The notes under the pieces were generated by a model. That model had not been told where the DNA came from. It saw only the letters and a list, made by a program, of their open reading frames with translations, and did no database searches. A stretch of 18,661 nucleotides of DNA, from NCBI GenBank assembly GCA_910586445.1, contig CAJUHV010000078.1, forward strand, positions 1 through 18,661, read 5' to 3'. Each line of letters begins with the position of its first letter. Positions within the stretch are counted from its first letter, which is position 1. The stretch is from an uncultured Eubacterium sp. GTDB lineage: Bacteria; Bacillota; Clostridia; Lachnospirales; Lachnospiraceae. The position numbers and the translations under genes were made by a program. This document shows, piece after piece, positions 7,153 through 13,941 of this stretch.

Positions 7153-7732
7153 AGGAAATGCAGCGGAAAATAGAAACAAAACGATTCGTAAGAAAGATGC
7201 GAAAAGAAATTTAACGAAATGGCTGGGCTATTTGATAGCGGCTTATCTAGTGGCATCCTGGGGAGTGAATGGGGTGGTAAATCCGGTGCATTATTTGCGG
7301 AATGCAGGGATGAAGGAAGAAGCACTGAAAGTTACAGAAAGCACAGAAGGTTTTGTGATTGGGCTGACGGAGGACTATGGTAAAAAAGAAGCAGCGTTTT
7401 TATCCTTCAAAATTATGAAAGCAAAAGATCAGTCTTTTCAACTGAGTTTATTCGTGCATATGGAACAAGGAAAGGTACTTCAAAAAAGTTATCAGGTTTG
7501 GAAAGGATGGAATTCCATTGAGATTGGAATGTTTCAGAATGAAGATTTATGGAAAGAAATTGTGGTGCCGAAGGAGGCGGTAAGCTTAGAGGAGCTGAAC
7601 CTGGAGGATGTCAGTCTGACAGAGTATCAGAAACATGATGTAAAAAGAATGGTTTATATATTCATATCATTTTTATTTTTGGCAGCGTTTTGGGAAAGTG
7701 TGCGGTGGATTAAGGAACGGTATACAGAATAG
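7127..7732 (+). CDS. Unknown membrane protein with extracytoplasmic domain
   Basis: A 201-residue protein I do not recognise. A basic N-terminus (about 1-31, rich in Lys, Arg and Asn) precedes TM1 (about 32-51, LGYLIAAYLVASWGVNGVV). A soluble region of about 120 residues follows, then TM2 (about 175-191, MVYIFISFLFLAAFW) and a short basic tail. By the positive-inside rule both ends are cytoplasmic and the middle domain is outside. That domain alternates charged and aromatic/hydrophobic residues (FLSFKIMKAKDQSFQLSLF, SYQVWKGWNSIEIGMF), suggesting beta structure. The start overlaps the ATPase gene; the two adjacent ATGs (7127, 7130) have a GGAGG about 18 bases upstream, too far to be convincing, so the start is uncertain. 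Its place beside the exporter suggests an accessory role in export or acceptor attachment. Confidence 0.7.
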   Translation: MMILEGKSKGNAAENRNKTIRKKDAKRNLTKWLGYLIAAYLVASWGVNGVVNPVHYLRNAGMKEEALKVTESTEGFVIGLTEDYGKKEAAFLSFKIMKAKDQSFQLSLFVHMEQGKVLQKSYQVWKGWNSIEIGMFQNEDLWKEIVVPKEAVSLEELNLEDVSLTEYQKHDVKRMVYIFISFLFLAAFWESVRWIKERYTE

Positions 7733-7743
7733 AGGGAGACAAA

Positions 7744-9771
7744 ATGTGTAAAGTATCAGTGATCATTCCAGTATATAACGCAGAAATGTACCTAAGAGAT
7801 TGTCTGGACAGTCTGATCATACAGACGTTGAAAGAAATAGAAATAATATGTATAAATGATGGCTCAACAGATTCGTCGGCATATATTTTAGAGGAATATA
7901 AACATAAAGATACAAGAATTATCATTCAAGAACAGAAAAATTCTTATGCCGGTGTGGCAAGGAATCGTGGATTGAAGTTGGCAAAAGGCGAATATGTTAT
8001 TTTTTTGGATGCAGATGATTTTTTTGATATTCATATGCTGGAAGATTTGTATCAGAAGGCGGCAGCCCATTCGGCAGATGTGAGTATGTGTGGGGCAGAA
8101 TATTATAACGAGCAGACAAAGGAGTATATCAATGCGCCATGGATTTTAAATATAAAGATGTTACACGGGATGGAAGTTTTTTCGTCTGATGATGCGGCAG
8201 AATACATTTACAATTTTGTCAAGGCTGCTCCGTGGAATAAAATGTTTCGAAGAGAATTTGTACTCCGTGAAAGATTAATGTTTCAGGATACGAAACGGGC
8301 AAATGATATATATTTTGTATTTCTTGCGTTGTCTTTGGCGGGAGTCATTACTGTAATAGATAAAGCTTTGGTACATTACCGTATTGGTATGTCTACGAAC
8401 CTGCAGGCATCCAGAAATGAAACGCCGTTAGATTTTTTGCATGCGCTTTTGAAATTGAAAGAAGAATTGGTCCGCAGGAACTGTTTTCATAAGTTTGAAA
8501 AAAGCTTTGTGAACATGGCATTGGCAAACTGTATCTATAATTTAGAAAATGAAAGTACAGATAAATTTTTAAATTCGGCAGACAGTCTAAAACTCCGCGG
8601 ACGTGGAAGGGACTATTTTTATAACAAAGAAGAGTATGATAAATATTTGATGAAAATCAATCAGAATGAAGATGCTTCAAATGTACTGCTGAGTGTTGTT
8701 ATTCCTATGTATAAAAGAGAGAAAGAAATCTCTAGATGTCTGGATTCTGTTCTTGAGCAGACATTAAAAGGATTAGAGATCATAGTAATTGATGACGGTT
8801 CTCCAGACGATGGGTATAAGATTGTAGAAGCATATGCAGCGAAATTTCATAATATTTTTTTGTTCAGACAGGAAAATAAAGGACTTGGAGCGGCAAGAAA
8901 TGCGGGCATTGAAAAAGCATATGGAAAATATATTGTATTTTTGGATGCTGATGACTATGTGCCGTGTGACGCATATAAGAAGTTATATGAGTATATGGAA
9001 CAGAAGCAGGCAGATGTGGTAGTGGGCAATATGCAAAGGTGTATAAATGGCTTTGATTTATTTATTCCTGGCTGGATGAATGCTCTGTTTGAAAAATACG
9101 AAGGAAAAAACTGCGCAAAAAATTTTATAGTACCCCTTCAAAATCCGAGTGCTGTGAATAAGATGATTAAATTATCGCTGATTAGGGAACGCGGGATTAG
9201 ATTTTCGGAAGCCAGGCTTGCGGAAGATCTGGAGTTTGCGATAGATTTATTTAATGCTTCAGATAGAGTATATTTACGAAACGAATCTGTATATGTATAT
9301 ATGATAAACAGTATGCCTGGTTCTTCGCTGACATTTACTACTTCGGCGGCGGCAGTCGATGCAGGGCTTGATGTGATGAAAAGAGTTTCGTTATATTTTC
9401 ATAAAAGAGGGCTTATAGAAGAAGAGCAGATGTTTATTACCGGACCAGTTTCATGGCTTTGGGACAGGTTTTGGCAGATTGGTTCAGAAAGTGAAAAATA
9501 TGCTGAATATGACAGATTTAAAGAACTGCTTCAAAATTATGACGGCATGCAGCAATATCAGAATGCGGTTGTGCATGTGTTTAAAGTTCCTGCGGGAGAA
9601 TTTATTCAATGTACCTATACGGAATATCAGTCCAGATTCCCTGGGCAGACTCCGGAAGAAATCGTGTTAGGCAGACTTCAGAGCAGCGAGCTGGGTTTTC
9701 GGTATATTTTTAAATGTTTGAAGGTAAGGCTTGTGTATAAATTAAAGAAAATGCTGAAAGAAGAAGCATAA
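7744..9771 (+). CDS. Tandem GT2-GT2 glycosyltransferase
   Basis: A 675-residue protein with two GT2 catalytic modules. Module 1 (about 2-305): KVSVIIPVYN, CINDGSTD (37-43), YAGVARNRG, DxD D89-A-D91, and a C-terminal extension ending RDYFYNKEEYDKYL. Module 2 (about 316-590): LSVVIPMYKREKE, VIDDGSPDDG, GLGAARNAGIEKAYGKY, DxD D401-A-D403, and LAEDLEFAIDLF. The tail is basic with a weakly hydrophobic patch (VRLVYKLKKMLKEE). Module 1 closely resembles the whole GT2 half of the permease fusion at 4571, including its extension, so they are paralogous modules with different partners. SD GAGGGAG is at 7732-7738. The sequence looks more AT-rich than the genes before 7.1 kb. A MITE abuts its stop codon. 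Two linked domains suggest alternating or sequential sugar transfer. Confidence 0.9.
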   Translation: MCKVSVIIPVYNAEMYLRDCLDSLIIQTLKEIEIICINDGSTDSSAYILEEYKHKDTRIIIQEQKNSYAGVARNRGLKLAKGEYVIFLDADDFFDIHMLEDLYQKAAAHSADVSMCGAEYYNEQTKEYINAPWILNIKMLHGMEVFSSDDAAEYIYNFVKAAPWNKMFRREFVLRERLMFQDTKRANDIYFVFLALSLAGVITVIDKALVHYRIGMSTNLQASRNETPLDFLHALLKLKEELVRRNCFHKFEKSFVNMALANCIYNLENESTDKFLNSADSLKLRGRGRDYFYNKEEYDKYLMKINQNEDASNVLLSVVIPMYKREKEISRCLDSVLEQTLKGLEIIVIDDGSPDDGYKIVEAYAAKFHNIFLFRQENKGLGAARNAGIEKAYGKYIVFLDADDYVPCDAYKKLYEYMEQKQADVVVGNMQRCINGFDLFIPGWMNALFEKYEGKNCAKNFIVPLQNPSAVNKMIKLSLIRERGIRFSEARLAEDLEFAIDLFNASDRVYLRNESVYVYMINSMPGSSLTFTTSAAAVDAGLDVMKRVSLYFHKRGLIEEEQMFITGPVSWLWDRFWQIGSESEKYAEYDRFKELLQNYDGMQQYQNAVVHVFKVPAGEFIQCTYTEYQSRFPGQTPEEIVLGRLQSSELGFRYIFKCLKVRLVYKLKKMLKEEA

Positions 9772-9773
9772 GG
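9765..9773. repeat. Left target-site duplication of the MITE-like element
   Basis: AGCATAAGG occurs here and again at 9919-9927, immediately outside the 14-bp terminal inverted repeats. The last G overlaps the first base of the element, so the duplication is 8 bp (AGCATAAG) with a symmetrical element, or 9 bp if the G is counted. The left copy contains the TAA stop codon (9769-9771) of the tandem GT2 gene. Confidence 0.8.
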
Positions 9774-9918
9774 TAACAGTTCAGCCCAGTACTTTGCATT
9801 TACTGCAAAGTACGTAAAAATGCGTAAATTATGCCAAGAGGGAATATGGCTCTTTGCCGAAGGCAAATTTTCAATGAGCCGGATTCCGTAACAGTGAAGC
9901 CGAAGGCTGAACTGTTAC
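9773..9918. mobile_element. MITE-like element, 146 bp, perfect 14-bp terminal inverted repeats
   Basis: The ends are GTAACAGTTCAGCC (9773-9786) and its exact reverse complement GGCTGAACTGTTAC (9905-9918). Inside are further stems: GTACTTTGCA (9789-9798) with TGCAAAGTAC (9804-9813); an imperfect 12-bp pair 9841-9852 with 9876-9887, capped by TTTGCC-GAA-GGCAAA (9853-9867); and a nested hairpin at the right end, 9888-9918. No coding capacity is present. The flanks carry AGCATAAG as a direct repeat, the mark of transposition. GTAA ends with 8-bp duplication resemble the IS66 family, so an IS66-type transposase may have mobilised it; the family assignment is inference. It sits in the operon and would be transcribed as a highly structured RNA. 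Confidence 0.85.
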
Positions 9919-9927
9919 AGCATAAGG
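9919..9927. repeat. Right target-site duplication of the MITE-like element
   Basis: AGCATAAGG repeats the sequence at 9765-9773. Joining the sequence before the element to that after this copy gives an uninterrupted stop codon and spacer leading to the next SD, so the insertion did not alter the coding sequence of the tandem GT2 gene. Confidence 0.8.
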
Positions 9928-9935
9928 AAATATAC

Positions 9936-9959
9936 GCTGAATTTTCTTGAAAATACAGC
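9936..9959 (+). promoter_or_regulatory. Small imperfect inverted repeat before the GT2 gene
   Basis: GCTG (9936-9939) plus ATTTTC (9941-9946) pair with GAAAAT (9949-9954) plus CAGC (9956-9959), with one A-A mismatch and a 2-base centre. It lies just before the SD (AGGTGA, 9964-9969). It could be a DNA operator-like palindrome; as an RNA hairpin the loop would be too tight without opening the top pairs. No T-run follows, so it is not a terminator. Confidence 0.25.
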
Positions 9960-9975
9960 TTACAGGTGAAAGAGA

Positions 9976-11055
9976 ATGAAAACAGTTTCTGTAATTATAC
10001 CGGTTTATAACGCGGCAGAGTATTTGAGTGAATGCATAGAGAGCATTAGAAATCAGACGTTATCCAATATAGAGATTATTCTCATCAATGATGGATCGGC
10101 AGACGGTTCTGAAATAATTGCGGCAGGCTATGCGGATTTATGGGATAACATTAGACTGATCAATCAGAAAAATGCAGGGCCGTCAGCAGCGAGAAACAGA
10201 GGATTGAGTCTGGCAGCTGGAAAGTACGTTTATTTTATGGACAGTGATGATCTTCTGTTGGAAACAGCTTTAGAAGAATTGTGGACAATCAGTGAGAAGG
10301 AGCATCTAGATCTGCTTGTGTTTGCGGCAGAACCGTTTTACGAGTCAGAAGAATTGAAAAGAGCACATGGTGACTTTGACAATGCATATTTGCGAAAGGG
10401 TTCCTATGAACAGATTTTAAATGGAAAGGATTTATTAGCCGGGCTGCGCAGTAATGGGGATTATTGTGTTTCGGTATGCCTGCAGTTTATGCGCAGGGAA
10501 TATTTGATTCGAAATGGGATTCGGTTTTATGAAGGAATTGTCCATGAAGATAATCTGTTTACATTTGAAGCAACGATAAAAGCAGAAAGAGCCCGCTGCA
10601 TTAATGAGATCTATTATCAACGCAGAGTACGCAGTGACTCGATTATGACACAGCAAAAGACAGAGGCTAATCTGCGGGGGTATTTTATCAGCTGCATGGA
10701 ACATATTAAAATTGCGGCAGCTCAAGACTGTACACAGGAACAGCGTGCACAAATTTTAATTATCATTCGAAGTCTAATAAAATGGGTGGAGCGGCTGTAT
10801 TTTATATTAGATGAAATAGAAATAGAAAAATTTAAGGAAAAATGCTCGCAGGAAGAGAGATATTTATTTGAAGGAATTTTGGTGCCTTACTTTGAGGAAG
10901 TGAAGTATTTGGACGAAAGGTATCACTATGAAATAGAACAGGGGACGCATCTGGTTCGAAAAGCTAAGACAGTCAGGCGGGTATTGAGGCAGGAAGGCAT
11001 GAGAGGTTTCCTGCGATTAATAGGAAATAAAATAGTTTATCATCTAAAAAAATGA
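9976..11055 (+). CDS. Glycosyltransferase family 2
   Basis: A 359-residue GT-A inverting glycosyltransferase. Motifs are VSVIIPVYNAAEYL (4-17), LINDGSADGS (36-45), GPSAARNRGLSLAAGKY, DxD D89-S-D91 in FMDSDD, and VHEDNLFTFEA, where the Glu-Asp pair normally lies at the acceptor site. The QRRVRSDSIMTQ stretch is typical of the wall and capsule GT2 branch. The C-terminus is basic (RKAKTVRRVLRQ) and ends IVYHLKK, like other membrane-adjacent GT2 proteins here. ATG 9976 has AGGTGA 6 bases upstream. It is separated from the previous gene only by the MITE and a 57-base spacer and overlaps ATG 11052 by 4 bases. Sugar specificity is unknown. Codon use looks AT-rich, like the preceding gene. Confidence 0.9.
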   Translation: MKTVSVIIPVYNAAEYLSECIESIRNQTLSNIEIILINDGSADGSEIIAAGYADLWDNIRLINQKNAGPSAARNRGLSLAAGKYVYFMDSDDLLLETALEELWTISEKEHLDLLVFAAEPFYESEELKRAHGDFDNAYLRKGSYEQILNGKDLLAGLRSNGDYCVSVCLQFMRREYLIRNGIRFYEGIVHEDNLFTFEATIKAERARCINEIYYQRRVRSDSIMTQQKTEANLRGYFISCMEHIKIAAAQDCTQEQRAQILIIIRSLIKWVERLYFILDEIEIEKFKEKCSQEERYLFEGILVPYFEEVKYLDERYHYEIEQGTHLVRKAKTVRRVLRQEGMRGFLRLIGNKIVYHLKK

Positions 11056-11102
11056 CCTGCCTGATCTATATCTGTGAGAATAAAAGAAAAGAGGATGGTT
11101 TT

Positions 11103-13019
11103 ATGCTTAAATATAAGACTGGGAGACAGCCTGCATACCCACGATTAATTATTTCCTTTACATCATATCCCGGCAGGATTCATACCGTCCATAAAACAGC
11201 TGAATCATTACTGCATCAGTCCATGAAACCGGACAGGCTGATTTTATGGCTTGCCAGTGACCAATTTCCAAAGCATGAACAGGAACTGCCCAAGGAATTA
11301 TTAGAACTTAGAAAATTCGGATTGACAATAAGCTGGTGTGAAGATTTAAAGTCATATAAGAAATTAATACCGGCACTGAAAAAATATCCGAATGATATTA
11401 TAGTGACAGCGGATGATGATGCTTATTATCCGTATGACTGGCTGAAGCTGCTGTATGCTTCCTATCAGCAGGAAAAGGAGCTGATGATTCACTGTCATCG
11501 AATCACCAAGTTTTACAAAGAGGATGGTGAATGGCATACCATTCCAGAAGGCAGGTCTGTATATCCGGAGCCGTCCTATTTACATAAGCTGGTAGGCCTT
11601 GGCGGAGTGCTGTATCCACCGAACAGCCTGCATCCAGATGTGTTAGATGAGGAAAAATTTCAAAAATTAGCGCCTACAAATGATGATATTTGGTTTTGGC
11701 TTATGGCTGTGCTTTATCATGTAAAGATAAAAATGATACGAGGCGCAGTACCCTGTCCGAATCTGGTGGAAGGTTCTCAGGAGCATGGAGCTTTATCACA
11801 GACAAATGATATGGGGCCAAGACGGTTCTGGGTGGATTTTAAAGCGGTTATCAAGGAATATCCGCAGTTAGAGGAGATTCTATGTGATGAATATCAGCTT
11901 ATGGAGCAGCTGGAGAAGAAGGAGAGCAGTCTGAATTTGTTTTTTCAGCCGCTTAGGATGAGGAAAATGCTTTATAAGCTTCCGGTAGTAAAGCAGATTC
12001 ATAAGCTGCATTTATTGATAGATGAATTAAAGAGCGAAAATGATGAATGCAAAAGGCACATGATGCAGTTAAAAGAGGAAAGTATATCCAAAAGAGAATT
12101 TCATCAGACGATTCAAAAGGTAAGAAGAGAGATACAATATAACTTTTTCAGAGGACTGCCGGAAGAAAAATATAAAGAGGCAATATGTGACTGGTATTAT
12201 TTTCAGACCGGAAAACGGCTGAATATAGATGCGCCGAAAACGTTTAATGAAAAAATTCAATGGCTGAAGTTATATGACAGTACACCGTTGAAGACAAAGC
12301 TGGCGGATAAAGTGGCAGTAAGGGAGTGGGTCAGCAGGAAAATCGGCAGGCAGTATCTGATTCCGTGTTTCGGTGTGTGGAACAGCTTTGAGGAGATAGA
12401 TTTTGATTTATTACCAGAACAGTTTGTATTAAAAACAAATCATGGATGCGGATGGAATGTAATCGTAAAGAATAGAAGGGATTTTGATAAGGAAGATGCC
12501 GGTAAAAAATTTGGCGAATGGATGGGCACAAACTATGCATGGTATGGCCTGGAGCCGCATTATAAAAATATTCCGCCAAAAATATATGCAGAGAAATATT
12601 TAGAAAATGAGGGTGAACTTTATGATTATAAGTTTTTATGCTTTCATGGGAAGGTTCAATATGTATGGGTAATTACAGACCGAGATACTAAGATGCGTTT
12701 GACGATCTTTGATTCAGAATGGAACAAACAGAATTTCAGCGCGGGCTGGCCGCAAAGTGAGGCTGACATCCCAAAACCGGATTTTTTTAACGAAATGAAG
12801 CTGACTGCGCAGAAATTGAGTGAAGGATTTCCATTTGTAAGAGTAGATCTGTATAACGTCGAGGGTAAGATTTATTTTGGAGAAATGACATTTACAAGTG
12901 GAAATGGCAAGTACCAGTTTGAACCAGAGGAGTATGATGTGATTTTAGGTGAAATGATCCATCTGCCTTGGCGAGGAAAAGAACATGGACAAGATCGCAG
13001 TTTTGATTCCGTGCTATAA
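11103..13019 (+). CDS. DxD glycosyltransferase-like domain fused to TupA-type ATP-grasp
   Basis: A 638-residue two-domain protein. Residues about 12-265 resemble a small GT-A-like domain seen in clostridial surface loci: PRLIISFTSYPGRIHTV, KPDRLILWLA and the DDD at 104-106 in VTADDDAYYP, then PTNDDIWFWLMA. A polar, probably helical linker (about 295-345) follows. Residues about 350-622 match the TupA-like ATP-grasp family, named from teichuronopeptide synthesis in Bacillus: FNEKIQWLKL, KTNHGCGWNVIVK (444-456), YAEKYL (495-500), YDYKFLCFHG, FVRVDLY (578-584) and GEMTFTSGNG. The ATP-grasp half may form an amide bond to the sugar polymer. ATG 11103 (SD GAGGA, 7-base spacing) is preferred to ATG 11052, which overlaps the previous stop. 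The last 35 bases overlap the next gene. Confidence 0.82.
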   Translation: MLKYKTGRQPAYPRLIISFTSYPGRIHTVHKTAESLLHQSMKPDRLILWLASDQFPKHEQELPKELLELRKFGLTISWCEDLKSYKKLIPALKKYPNDIIVTADDDAYYPYDWLKLLYASYQQEKELMIHCHRITKFYKEDGEWHTIPEGRSVYPEPSYLHKLVGLGGVLYPPNSLHPDVLDEEKFQKLAPTNDDIWFWLMAVLYHVKIKMIRGAVPCPNLVEGSQEHGALSQTNDMGPRRFWVDFKAVIKEYPQLEEILCDEYQLMEQLEKKESSLNLFFQPLRMRKMLYKLPVVKQIHKLHLLIDELKSENDECKRHMMQLKEESISKREFHQTIQKVRREIQYNFFRGLPEEKYKEAICDWYYFQTGKRLNIDAPKTFNEKIQWLKLYDSTPLKTKLADKVAVREWVSRKIGRQYLIPCFGVWNSFEEIDFDLLPEQFVLKTNHGCGWNVIVKNRRDFDKEDAGKKFGEWMGTNYAWYGLEPHYKNIPPKIYAEKYLENEGELYDYKFLCFHGKVQYVWVITDRDTKMRLTIFDSEWNKQNFSAGWPQSEADIPKPDFFNEMKLTAQKLSEGFPFVRVDLYNVEGKIYFGEMTFTSGNGKYQFEPEEYDVILGEMIHLPWRGKEHGQDRSFDSVL

Positions 13020-13941
13020 CGAAGAACAGACAATAGAAAAGGTCATTGCAGAATGGAAAAGCAGGCTGCCGGATGCAGTAGTCTATGTATATGACAATCA
13101 CTCATCTGATCAGACAGCCGATGCCGCAAAAAGGGCAGGAGCAGTTGTAAGGCACGAATATCAGCGGGGGAAGGGGAACGTTATCCGAAGAATGTTTCGG
13201 GAGATTGACGCGGAATGTTATCTGATGGTTGATGGGGATGACACTTATTCCGCGGAATGCGCAGGGGAAATGGCTGAGAAGGTTTTGGATTATCAGGCAG
13301 ACCTTGTGATTGGTGACAGATTATCTTCTACATATTTTGAGGAAAATAAACGTCCATTTCACAATTTTGGAAACTCATTAGTCAGGAAGATGATAAACGT
13401 ACTGTTTCAATCGAATGTCAGAGATATTATGACAGGATGCCGTGCGTTCAGTTATAACTTTGTGAAAACATTTCCGGTTTTGTCGAAAGGATTTGAAATA
13501 GAAACAGAGATGACGATTCATGCGGTGGATAAAAATATGAGGATTGAAAATGTTGTAGTAGATTATCGTGACAGGCCGCAGGGCAGTGTTTCAAAGCTGA
13601 ATACTTTTTCGGACGGCATGCAGGTATTGAGGACAATTGCCAGATTATTTCGAAATTATAAGCCGGATATTTTCTTTTATGTACTGGCCGGTATTTTAGA
13701 ATGCGCTGCTGCGGGGCTGTTTGTACCGATTTTGATAAAATTTTGGAATACGCACGCAGTGCCGAATTTTCCTACACTGATTGTGGCAGGGTTTATTGCG
13801 CTGACAGGTATTTTATCCTTTTTTACGGGACTTATTTTATGTAGTATAGCTGAAAAGGATAGAAGGGATTTTGAGATGCGGCTGATCACAGTGGAGAAAG
13901 AGTTTCGGGAAGAACAAAATGTAAGGCAGAAAGATTTATGA
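12985..13941 (+). CDS. DPM/GtrB-like polyprenyl-phosphate glycosyltransferase (GT2)
   Basis: A 318-residue enzyme that most likely transfers a sugar from a nucleotide donor to undecaprenyl phosphate at the inner face of the membrane. It has KIAVLIPCYNEEQTI (3-17), YDNHSSDQT, YQRGKGNVIRR (59-69), DxD D83-G-D85 in MVDGDDTY, MTGCRAFSYNF (149-159), FEIETEMTIHA and the YRDRPQGSVSKLNTF stretch characteristic of the DPM1/GtrB group. Two C-terminal TM helices (about 229-252 and 262-287) anchor it, as in GtrB. ATG 12985 has GAGGAAAA upstream and lies inside the previous gene; its own end overlaps the next gene by ATGA. The two large membrane proteins that follow are its natural partners, together making a loading-and-transfer pathway for outer-face glycosylation. 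Confidence 0.9.
   Translation: MDKIAVLIPCYNEEQTIEKVIAEWKSRLPDAVVYVYDNHSSDQTADAAKRAGAVVRHEYQRGKGNVIRRMFREIDAECYLMVDGDDTYSAECAGEMAEKVLDYQADLVIGDRLSSTYFEENKRPFHNFGNSLVRKMINVLFQSNVRDIMTGCRAFSYNFVKTFPVLSKGFEIETEMTIHAVDKNMRIENVVVDYRDRPQGSVSKLNTFSDGMQVLRTIARLFRNYKPDIFFYVLAGILECAAAGLFVPILIKFWNTHAVPNFPTLIVAGFIALTGILSFFTGLILCSIAEKDRRDFEMRLITVEKEFREEQNVRQKDL

Noticed and set aside
9773..9918. Riboswitch or structured non-coding RNA of a known class
   Set aside because: The nested stems are fully explained by terminal inverted repeats with a target duplication, and no known riboswitch core was recognised.
11052..11102. Upstream ATG start for the TupA fusion protein overlapping the previous stop
   Set aside because: It lacks an SD of its own, adds 17 residues unlike the domain start, and ATG 11103 has GAGGA at the right spacing. 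It is not fully excluded because coupling by ATGA overlap is common here.
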